Assembly: GCA_037783545.1 (NCBI GenBank)
Contig: JBBELK010000453.1
Span: 930,001 to 994,000 of the forward strand
Direction of reading: 5' to 3'
Length of the DNA stretch: 64,000 nucleotides
From: Henricia sp. BOLD:AAB3569
Taxonomy: Eukaryota; Echinodermata; Asteroidea; Spinulosida; Echinasteridae
This document shows, one piece after another, positions 39,501 through 51,500 of this stretch (within the stretch, counting starts at the first letter, position 1; every line of letters begins with the position of its first letter). Position numbers and translations under genes: made by a program. The notes beneath the pieces are model-generated. The model had not been told where the DNA came from and ran no database searches. It saw only the letters and a program-made list of their open reading frames with translations.

Positions 39501-42500
39501 ATTATTATACTGTGGAAAGACCCATAAATGAGTGCGAAATCATGACTGTGAGCAAAACCAGGCTGCTGACTAGCATGTTATTATGCAGTATAGCCAGGGA
39601 ACCAGCCTGAATAAGATGTTACCTTTGCACAATTTCTTGAAAGCATGGTCTTTTTTATTACTTTCTCGGAACATAGTTGGTTTTTATCAATGGAGGTCAT
39701 GCTGTTTGTAACAGTTTTCCAATCTTGTAAATCAATATTCAGCTAAGGAAGGAACACAGTGATTTGAGCACCTATGGTAGGTTAACATCCCAATGAGAAC
39801 CACATGTCGTCTGTATTTCGTTGTGACATCACAACTTTAATGCTCATAAATATGCATAGGCTATTTGTATTGGCATAAAAACAACGAGTTTGTCCCCCAT
39901 TCCCCAAACAACTTCCAAATATGAATTTATGACTGTAACTGAATTGATTAAATGTAAAGCATAGATTCCATTGATAAAAGTACCATTTCAGGGGCCCTAC
40001 ATGTACCGGTAATAAATATTCTGCCATTGTGATCAAACTGCATCACTCTTACACCCCAAGAATAAGCAGTGAGCTAGTATAGCTCCAGACATTACTCTTT
40101 CAAAATGCCCCATAATGAGGATAACAATTCTGTCTAGCAATGACCCAACTGCTCCAGATAATTTCCTCTCTGTGCCTCCTTTACGAGCATCTGGGGGATT
40201 CTTGCGGTCTTTCCTCTGCTAATTTCTGCTTCCTTCCTTCCATTGACAGACCTGACCCCAGTAAACCCTTCTCAGTGAAGGTAGTTTAGCATTCTGTAAT
40301 TGCACAGTATTGGATAGTATCTTTTTGTTATGGATCAATAAAATTGTGAATAGATGTTTTCCCCTTTTATGGTTATGCTAAAACATCATAGTACAGAAAC
40401 CGAAGAAAGGTTTAATTGTTGTGGTCGCTGTGGGGGTTGTTTTTCTACCACAAATTTTAGCATTCTGTCCTGGCTAAAAATGGTGTGTTATAAGGTCATA
40501 GCACTACAGTATATGCCGACTTCCCCTTATTTACATAAATGGTGCGTAATTATTTGTTACATATGCAGGTTATGGAAGTGAAGTCTTCTACAGGTTGTGA
40601 AAATGTCCAAACACTCTTACTGTACTATAGGAACTATTTTGGGTTATGCCAGAACCAGGTTCTGTAAACTGCCCTTCCTTGATGAGAATCAATTCATGAC
40701 AAAGTGCCTTGCCCATGGGCACATGCACCATGGACATAGTCAGGATTCGAACCTGCTACATGTAGAATTATTCAAGGTCTTAAATTCAATCCACTGGAAT
40801 ATTCAATTATATCTATACTACTAATGCATTGTATTTATGGGTCAAAATTATGAAGATTCAGATTTTAGCGTTCAAAGTTAGAAAAATGTTTGTATTTTAC
40901 TCTCGATCCAGTATTTTTTTTTTAATCCTAAAAGTACTATAAATACCTCAAAATGTGTTTTTAATAAGAGGGTGTAGCATATTATATGATAAAATCTCTA
41001 GGAAACCTTTTTTAAAATGCATCAAATCAGACACCATCACAAGACGAACAGTGATTTCACAATTGTCGGGTATCAAAATTTATCTCTGGATTACTTTTCA
41101 GGAGAGCCCAAAATATATATTTTTTTCCCCCAAACATTATATAACCTACAGTTGTATGTACATGTAACTGGTTTTGTGCTGGAGGGTCACATGTATACTG
41201 CTTTTGTGAATGAAAGTTTGCATTTAAAAACAAATTTAATTTCTCTTAAACAAAAGTACAGTTTCACCTTGGTTGAATTAGTAAAATTCCAGCTCGTATT
41301 GAGTCCATTTGTCTTTGCGCACACATGATTGGACTTATCGTAATTTGATCGGCTCAAGTCTCTGCGTTTCCAGAGCTCTTTAATCATTCAAGCTGCTGCC
41401 GTCAGCTCGATTTCGTCTGAGCTTCAAGAGATATACACATTTTGGACGCAGGAAAGAGGCGGTCCAGGTGCTCAACTCGTACGAGGAGAGAGCCAATAGT
41501 CATCACAATTTTAAAGGGTGACTGCGTTTGAATAAATGTGACTGTCCACCATAAATGGGCCGTAAAGTCGGGCCGTAAGGTCTAAAGATTGTTTGTGTGA
41601 AATTTTAGCAATTGTAAGGAAATATATAGCTGAACATTTAAATACATGTAGGCATAATTTTGGGTCCTTTGACATTAAACTCAAATGTCTCATGTTTGTA
41701 TATTCAGACATGGCAAAATTATTTGAGTTTAAAAGCCCTATAGATGATCTGTTTTTGATTTGAGCGATTCTGGGAATAAAACCATTTTAAATCAAAAGAA
41801 AGACATCAACAAACCCATCCGAAGAAATTTCAGCTCTGTCAAATGTACCACGTCTTCTAAAAACTTGAAAATCCATATATGCGTTTTACTGGTCTTGGCT
41901 GGGTGTATTTTAAATATTCGTTCTCAGTCGGTCGCGTACTCTGTGGCGCGACTCATACTGCGTGTGTGCGCGACCCGCGCGTTGGAACAGCATACACGCA
42001 GTACACAGCGCCCATTCCGGACCGCCCAGATGAGAAATCGTTTCCAGGCGGAAACATTTTATTGGATCACTGAAGATATGACCCAAACCACTGCCAGCGA
42101 ATAGGGGATTCAGTGCCAAATTCAGTGAACTTGTAACTCCGCTTTTAAATATCGTATGAACATAAAACAAAGCTTAGAGGTTGTTCTTTCTGAAACGGTT
42201 AAAATATTGACTTTACACCCCGTTTGTGGTGAATGATCAAAATGTTTTCAGATCGGGATGAATATCTTTTCAAAGAATCTTGAACTTTTAGACTTGAAGG
42301 AGTTGTGGTCTAGTGCACTGCATGAACTCAAGTTCCTATGCCAAGTATCTGGTGAGTTTCGTTTCGGGCCAGGGTGCATTTTTAACATACAGTTGGGGAA
42401 AATTAAGCTTGCCTGCAATTTGTCCCATTTTATGTATAATATCAAGCGTGGGATGAGAGAAAAATCATCAGGTCCTCATCGGGATTTGAACCCAAGACCT

Positions 42501-45500
42501 CTTACACACCGGGTCGATGCTCTACCAGTATAGCTATAAAGCACAGTGCTGTGCAAATCAATACTTGTAAACGTTCGCTTTTTCCCAACAGTTAACAAAA
42601 AGTAACTGTACAGCAATAATTGCCCTTTAATTACATTCTGGCTACATTCCCATGGAAACTATTGCCATGGTGATTTGATTAGCTGTCAAATTCTTATTGC
42701 AAATCTTTACTCCCTGCATGCACATTTGTTATCCACTCTTAAAGGGGTAATCAGAGTTTGTACTGTTCGAAGACTGGGCCTCGCCAAAAATCATGATTTA
42801 TTTGAGCCAGTCGATTGTCTATGAAAATAAATACAATCCTCCTACATGTACCTTTTTAGATCCATCCACTTTATGATTTTTGAGTATTTTGTCAATGAAA
42901 AGTACCGGGTCGGCGGGCAATTTATATGCAAATAGCAGTAACCAGGGCATAGCTATGCACGTGACACGTCTGGACGTGTGGATACATGCGCAAAATCTGT
43001 TCCACGTATGCCGTTTTCGAAACGCTCGGTGTTTTACGGTCAGGCTCGGTATTTTGAATTCGATGTCTTCCTTTGTCTGTAGTTTACCTTCGTCGATTCT
43101 CTTGGTGTTAATAAACATGCTCAAGAGGGGTGAACGCTCAAATTAGCATTGGCTTAAGATGTTCTTATTTTTTATTCAGAATTTGTCTCTCTAGTAACCG
43201 AGGATCAGTACAATACCTGTTTATTCTTGTGAAAAGCGGAGAAATAAACTCTGATTGCCTCTTTAAGAGGACAAATTTGCCCAATGTGACACAGGGAATT
43301 CTGTTCCATCAAACCGTGGCCGTGTCTTGATTATAAATACTATAAATAGCCATGTGTACACATTTGTCTTATCACCCTCTGCAACTGTTGCCTTGGAAAC
43401 GATTGCCCTGTCCTGGAAACGTCGGGGTGATTTTGATGCAAAACCTGTTTGATTTGCATCTTTATATGCGCAAATCGCATCTGTAAACTGTAATGCAGCA
43501 TCCTGGATACGACTGCCTGACGTTAATGCCATGAATTTTTAAATTTTTGTAAATGTCATGGCCATTTAACATTTGCTAAGAAGTGAACATGCTTTTATTC
43601 GTAGATTTGCTTTTAAGGAAATTGATCCAGGCATGCAAACATTTGTACGTCAGACGAATTTATCATCTTGCTCTTATCAACTCGGCCATAAAGAACTCCC
43701 ATCAGTCTAGCTTTTTAATGTCAATGTTTAATAAACTTACTGCTTAAGTAAACAGTATTGTCTGATATGGCATTTGAATGTAGCGTATGACATATTAAAG
43801 CACGACACATCTAAGAACTGAAGATGGTTACCGAGTACAAGATGGAGGAGTGGAGTAACAACCATTCTAGTTTTAAAGGCCGATAACTGGACACAATCTT
43901 ACGAAAATGGTTGAAATTATTTAATATGGTAACACAACATGAAGGCTGCATTCGGTTGTACCGTTCTCGTTACTCGGGATTAATGCGTGCGCACTGCACT
44001 CGGGTCATATTACGCGAATGGCAAGTCCGCATGCGCGAATGGCCGTCAGTCAAGATGGCTGTCTCTCGCCATGACTGTACAAAAAAATGCTGTTTCACTG
44101 CTCACAAGAAACTGAAGAAAATACAGACATATAGTCGTGAAAACTTGTTGTGCCGTCTAGTATACAAACCTTAGTGAGTTGTTGCTTCAGTTATCGAGTT
44201 GACACGTTGGGCAAATTCACCAAAAAGTCCACCCATATTCCGCCATCTTCGTGCAAATCACATGGCACTCGTCGGGATTAAGTGGTAAGAGTACACTCCC
44301 CATTTGTCAGGGAGTAGCGAGAGCACACAATGTACTCTCATTGACACGAGTGTTCGTGCGCGCAGGAGTGGACGCAGCCATATAAAGCAAATAGTTTCAA
44401 TCCAAAAATGGTTGCAACTGTCCGAAGGAAATAATTTCTCATATTAAAGATTGTTTCTTTGTAGGAAAAATATAATAATTAAAGATGAATTTATATGATT
44501 GTGCACACACATTGTTTTATAAGGGTGCCTTCATTGTACAATCAATTTGAAATTTTGGCCGTCTGGTCTACTTTGGCGTGGAATTGCTAATTTGTTCTTT
44601 CATAAAATGTTGCTTTGTAGATTACCCGCTGGTAAATTGTGCACACATGCAGAGGTGGTTGACATGCACAAAATCAATGTTGGTGAATCTTGGAGATAAT
44701 TATTTAATGAAAATTGATTATTGTGTGGGTTGAACCTGCATCTGCATGCAAGTATCTCCTGGGCATAATCTTTTGAATGATTTGGCTTCTCTGATTGTTC
44801 ATGTTTCATGAGATGGATTTTGAGCAATTTACTAATTAGCAGACGAACCTTCCAGGTTGAAAGTTTCATTAGTGAAGAAACGGCATTTAGCCGCGTGGGT
44901 TCACCATCTAGTAGGGAAATTATTCAAATCACTAATCACAATTGTCTCTCCCACGCAGTCCATATTTTGTCTATACCTCCACCTGTTTTTGGCTTGGATA
45001 TCTTGCTAGTTTCTTTCCCTAACACGTGCATATGAGTCTTTCCACGCTAAAGGAGGCATTTTGGCAACACAGACCTTATTTTCCAGAAAATACCTTTGTC
45101 TGGTCTCAAAATAAAAGAAATAAGTTTCAGCTGTTTTGAAGAGATAACTTAGGCCCAAAAAGGGTCGCAAATAGTGTGACAACATGCCTTTCTAAAAACC
45201 CTGTGTACAAATTTCAAATATACGCTCGTAACCGGCACGGCCAGAAATGCAACACAAGTATCCGTCCCGGTTACGAGCATATATTGAAAATTTGTACACA
45301 GGGTTTTTAGAAAGGCACGTTGTCACACTATTTGTAGCCCTTTTTGGGCCTAAGTTATCTCTACAGAACAACTTAAACTTATTTCTTTTATTTTGAGACC
45401 AGACCAAGGTATTTCCTCGAAAATATGGTCTGTGTTGCCAAAATGCCCCCTTTACTGTGGAAAGACCCACTTCCATCAAAAATGCTTGAAGAACATGTGT

Positions 45501-48500
45501 TTAAAACCAAACAAATTGAATACGTGAAGCATTAAACGCCTTCAGTCTCTGAAATTTAATCCTGAATTTCTGGAATTGCTCAGTTATAAAATGAATACAG
45601 AATTTAGTCCAAATACCAGAGATACCAGTTAATTCTCTTACTTTTTACGAAAGAGTGCTCTGGGATCTTTTAAGTTTGTTACCCAACATACTGGATCAAC
45701 GGCTTTACATCGCTTGTGAAGCAGGGAGCAATTGTGGTTAAGTGCCTTACTCAAGGGCACAGGTACCACGACCGGGAGTCGAACCTGCAATGCTAAATTT
45801 TCACCCAAGTGTTTCAAGTCAATGACCCAAACCACTTGGCCACGGTACCCCTTCATACGCAAACATACTGTATTCTATAATTTACATGTTTCAATTTTCA
45901 GTCTGTCACCGGCCACCTTGCCTGTAGAAGCCTGCAAGTACAAGTTAGCCTGGAAGCTTCACATCGAGGACTTGGAGATCGTCAAGTCACCAGCTAGTAC
46001 TCAGCAGGCCAATCAGGAACGGGATGTCAGCAAGCTAGAGGAGGATCTAGCGATACTGGGCCGCATCAATGGGTTGGCTGATACACTGTCATCCACGCAT
46101 CAGGTTGGTGAAAACTCATTCTGGAGGAAGTACATGCAATGATTGTCTGTCAGCGTGTTTTTACGCTTGATCCCGAGCTCGGGATTAGCTGTGCACATGT
46201 CGAACACCGAGCTTAGAATCAGCTCTGGATCACAAACTGAGTGTAAGTGCTCTCGGGACCAAAATTGGCCCCGGATCAGACCCCGAGATTTGGTCTCACG
46301 TCAGCGTAGGGTCAAAACCTGAGCTCGGGATCAGTGTGCGGTTAGGTAAGCAATGAATCTTTACTGCATCCACTCCATGGCCATTGCGGAGGGAAAGTGC
46401 ACGAAATTCAAGCGGACTTGCACATAGCGTAGTGTAATGTCGGGCCTACACTGTACGTCCATGCACACATTGTTCTTTACATGCACATGTAGAGCATGAC
46501 CTTTAACTTCAACTTCGGTGCCGCACTCAAGAATCAACGACAGATGTAAACGCGGCACTCGGAATCATTGCAGTTAACACCGACGCATTCTTATCAGGGG
46601 ATTACCCAATCTTGATCCAGAGCTCGGGACCATGCAGTGTAAACATGATGTGTAATAGTTTAACAGAGGACAGTAAACAGGATGTCCTATAATATTATCC
46701 TTTTTTTTGCAGGGTCTTGATGAAATACTCCGAGAGTTGACCGAGATTGTGAGTAAACGTCTGGCCGAGCGACAAGCACTCCCAGCGCTGCCCACAGCAT
46801 TACTCAGCAAATTGGAACTCTCTGCAACCACACAGTATGTTCATCTGTATAAAGCATTCCCATTTTGGAAGTTTTTTTTGACAGATTTTATCGGGATGAT
46901 GATAAATATCCCTACGTGGTCTGTTTTTACCATAGTCACCTCTTAGATTTATTTGACAGAGTTACTTCTACTCTATAAGGCAGGGTTGCAATAACTCGAG
47001 ACTTGAGTCGACTCGAGTCGACTCGAGTCCCGATTTTTACTGACTTGACTTGAAACTCGAACTTCAAATGACTTGACTTGACTTGAGACTTGAGCCTCAA
47101 ATGACTTGACTTGAGACTTGAACCTCAAATGACTTGACTAGACTCGACTTTTTACTCGAGTCTGCCAAATACGAAATGAAACTTTTATGCATTTTTTGGG
47201 GGGCATTTTGAGAACCCAAATTGTAATTCAGCACTACAGATACACTAAGCTTTGTTATAACATAGATCATTTTGGGCCAGAACAACATAAATATTGTATA
47301 GAATGCAAGTTTCAGCATTTAGACAAATTTTAAAATTAACTTGAAAAAATTTACTACTTGACTTGAACCGACTTGACCAACATGCCTGACTTGACTTGAC
47401 TTGGGACTCAAAGGCCATTTGACTTGACTTGACTTGACTTGACTTGACTTGGGACTCGAAGGCAGTTTGACTTGACTTGACTTGGGACTCGAGCAGAGGG
47501 AGACTCATTACAACCCTGCTTTAAGGATAGATTAAAGGATTGGAAAACTGTTACTCAGCAAAGTAGAACTCACTCCTGTTTAGGCTGGTTCTTTAGTTAT
47601 GCTGCACAGACAACATAGCCATAATACAATGACAGTCAGGGGCCTAGTTTCTTTCACAGGATGCCCATGGGGTACGATGGCCGAGATCCCGCAAATCTGT
47701 AATGCGCTATATTGAGCTCGTGCCAATGACGTCATTTTGGGAGTCAAATAATGCCGCGTCGTTGTGGAAGCAATGTGCGTGCGCGTTGTGTGTGTCTATA
47801 GCATGCGTAATGCGCAATGCTAAGGCTCCCATTGATAAATTAAACCACGTTACGCCCGCCAGAGACACACACATCGCTTCCACAATGACTCAGCATTATT
47901 TGACTCCCAAAATGGCGTATTTGCACGTGTTCGAAGGGGGTCAATAAGAACTGCATATTATTATTGTTATGTGTGTACATTTATATATGCATTCGTCTTC
48001 AATTTTCCTATAAAAACTTGTCCTATTGGACAGTTGGAACCACTTCTATTTTCCAATTGAGTAAGGTTTTTTTTCTGGGAAAATGGTTGATTAAATAATT
48101 TGGACATTGCAAATCCTATATGGGCTTAGACTCTTGCCCTTTTTCATCTTGTTTTGCAGTGAGGGTATTGAGAGCTTCGTACTACTGTTCCAGGGCCAGG
48201 AAGCAAGGCAGACTTTTGAGAATGACTTCGCAGATGCCAAAAAGAAATTATGTAAGGGAAACAAAAAGCCACTCTAGTATAAAGCTAGGGTCTCTTTCTT
48301 TGTACATTAGCCATTAGCTGGGGCTTTCCAACGCTTATGCATGTCCTGTACATTTTTGTAAGATTTTCTTTTGCAAAGTCATTGTTTATGCACCGGGCAA
48401 TACATCGGTAATATTTTTGATAAAATTTGTCGATAACTTCAAACAAGAGTTGTCCCTTCCTTTAAAGACATGTCCTTGTCAAAATCTGCAAGTTTCACAC

Positions 48501-51500
48501 TATGGTCCATATTTTATGACTTTCCTTTTTAGCTGCACGTTCCAAAGACCACTTCCCCCCTGTCTTCCTGTACCCTATCCCCATCATGAAGACGAGAAGT
48601 GGCATGCAGTTCTCCTGCGCTGCTCCCAGCCTGGGGACCATGAGCAACTCATTACGAGATGTCTGGGTGTGCAATAGTGACGGCTATGTAGGCCAGGTAA
48701 AAGGGTTCCAACTTTTTCTAGTTTCGGTTAATATGTAATCGCGACAAAACGGTGCACACATTTTTAACAGAAATAGGGGGAAAGGGATGTACATGTACAT
48801 ACATTTTCCTTAAATCAGTTGATGTCTATAAACATTACTTTTAGGACAAGTATACATTTTGTATGGCACTGGCTCCATTTGTTCCTCACGAGTCAAGCAA
48901 CAGCAGTGTTTTTAAAATTCCCCTCTGGCAACAATCTGCATTTCCAGAATTCAAAGCGAAACCGTGTGGGCAGGTGGTGTTAATTATTTTTATCTTTGAG
49001 AGGCATCCCTATGTGTAAACCTCGGTTAAAGGCACAGGCTCGTCAGCAATGCGAGTGCGCCAAATTCGTGCCACGAATTACGCAGCTCCATGCCTTTTCT
49101 ATGGAGCTGCGTATTTAGCGCGCAAGCATTGCTGACTCAGGCTCAAGGCCTAAACCTTAACCGAGGCCACCAAGACTCTTTCAAGATACATGTATACACT
49201 TTATGAAGCCAACTTGGCCAGCATGCCCTATACTCTTAAATTTCATGAGGCTTGTATACACTAATAACCATTACACATTTGGAACAAAGTTGGCCGTAGT
49301 ATCCCTCCAGTTAGCCTCAGTGCCCTTTTGAAATCCAAGGCCGGATTGTCTTGCCCCTTATATCTTCGAGGCCTGTCCGCTGTATATCGGTGTAAGCTAA
49401 ACAAACGCACCTAGTCTTTCTGTGGGCAATCTAAGCCTATAGACCTTTGTCACAGTGCAGCCATCTTCCTTTTTTCCGCTATTCAAATGAACATAACCAA
49501 ATCGAGGTTTGCAGGAAAAATAGTTTGGTCCCGTGTTGAAATTGTTCATTGTGTGCATCATAATGACACGCGCGTTGCGAGATCAAGAAAACGCGCAGCG
49601 CGGACAGCGATTCTCCTAAAACAACAACGGGAAATTACACACACTATTGCGTGGTCGTGCAGACACACTGATCATAACCGACACGTACTATGGGGAACAA
49701 GACAAAGATGGCTGTATCGTGTTAAAGGTACAATGGGAAACCCAAGGCCTGTGTACTAATTCCAGACCTCTATGTGTCTCTTCTATAGGTGTGCCTGCTC
49801 AGCCTGACCCCTGAACCCACAGTGGCCTTCTGCATATCAGTATGCTCAGCACGCATACTGTGCATCGCACCTGTGCCTGGTGTGCAGGACATGCATTCTC
49901 TGCGGTGAGTTGAAATCCGAAGTGACAAGGATTTTACCCACTCCAGCAGCCGATTTCACAAAACTTTACGCAATTGCGCAAGTCCACTTACGCCATAAAT
50001 TATTGCGCAAGTAATGGCGTAAGTGGACTTGCGCAATTGCGTAAAGTTTCGTGAAATCGGCTGCTGCAGTGGGTAAAATCCTTGCACTTGTTTAAGGCCT
50101 TTTCGCAACCTTTTCGCAAATGTCCTGTTTTCTTCCCATGGATCGTATTTTGTCAGATCGTATGATTGTCAGGTTAGAACAAAATCCGTTTTCTGGAAAA
50201 GTCTAGAGAAGCTCCTTTAATAATTTGTGTGTTTAATTTGATCTTGGTGCCACCATTTAAACCTCCAACAGCAGGCAGCACTTACGAGTTCCCAAGATCC
50301 CTCTCGACACCAGCCAAACACGGCCACTGCAGTTCCTCACCGAGACGTCGCAAGCCAATAGCAACCAGTGTTTAATGCCGAACAGCGCCCTCAACCAACA
50401 AGCCAGTGACATCATGCCGTTTGATTCAGATGACAGTGAGGAGGATGATGATGATGGGGGGAGGGTATCTCCGGGGTCGGGATTGGCCCCTGAGATCAGG
50501 CTGCAGGTGGATGATGTGCCTATGGAAGAGGCTAGTTCAGGTCAGTACAGCGTAAGGTTCCCTGAGAACCACAGTAGAAAATTCAATTGCGAAATCAGCA
50601 TATGACTGGTAAAAATGGCTCACTGATATCAAAATGGCCCTTTATAACTTTATCTTTGTAACTCTATAAGTGTTACTAAAATCCTATTAAACCAACAGAG
50701 GAGGAATTGGAAAAGATATCCTCAGGGAACAATCTTGAGGAAATGTCGACCAGGGAAGATCTGGAGGTACTACAACCCACTATGTGGCTGGGCACGGAAG
50801 ACGGCTGGTAAGAAAAATCCTTCATTCACTATTATGAGCGACACCATCCTTCATGTTGTCATTGGGCATGCTCAGACGCCTAACTAAAAGCGGTCCAAGT
50901 TCAACTAAACTGGTCCATTTACACATCAATCTCCTTGCATTAGACTTGGCTAAGGAACTAGACCTGAGACATGACGTCACAGTTTGCTTACATGCGCGCA
51001 ATTCTATGTGAGAGTCTGAAAAGGTGTGCTTACTGTCACAGAAAAGCTGTGCTAATGTTACTGCTATTTCACTGCCACGACATGCTTAAGCATAGTAATT
51101 GATTTAGCTTGCGTCGGGGAGAATGAATGTTAATTAAGGTTTGCTTTGCCCTTACCCGACGTATATTAGCACTGTATACTCAGTGCTTTCCCGAGACACT
51201 ATGAAAAACTTCATAGCATGCTCGGGTGGAATTCGAACCCACAACCTCCTGCAAACAAGGCAGACGTCTTAACCACTCGACCACCGAGCTAGCCAGTGTT
51301 GAATGGCCGGTTCGAATCATTTCGCAAAGGGGATCACAATTAATCAGTAATTGATTTAGCTTTCGTCGGAGAGAATGAATGTTAATTAAGGTTTGTTTTG
51401 CCCTTACCCGACGTAAGCATAAACTTACTTAGAAATGGTCGTTGTTGCATCACTTTCTTAAACAAACGTCTTGTAGTGTTTAACAAATATCATGTTGTGG

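Larger units (their letters stand above)
38080..39523. mobile_element. Foldback family A, copy 3, interrupted by a LINE
   Basis: Left part 38080-38449 contains most of both hairpin arms; the last part of the right arm resumes at about 39509 with ctgtggaaagaccc. ATAA flanks both sides (38076-38079 and 39524-39527). Confidence 0.88.
34972..45901. other. Intron after exon f (10.9 kb), the largest in the gene
   Basis: Carries the G-rich tract, a GTTCCCATTGGACT element, F and A family elements, the LINE fragment, SINE pieces and a tRNA-like unit. Stretches 36961-38075 and 42540-45033 hold only AT-rich sequence with nothing supportable beyond chance open frames. Confidence 0.65.
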
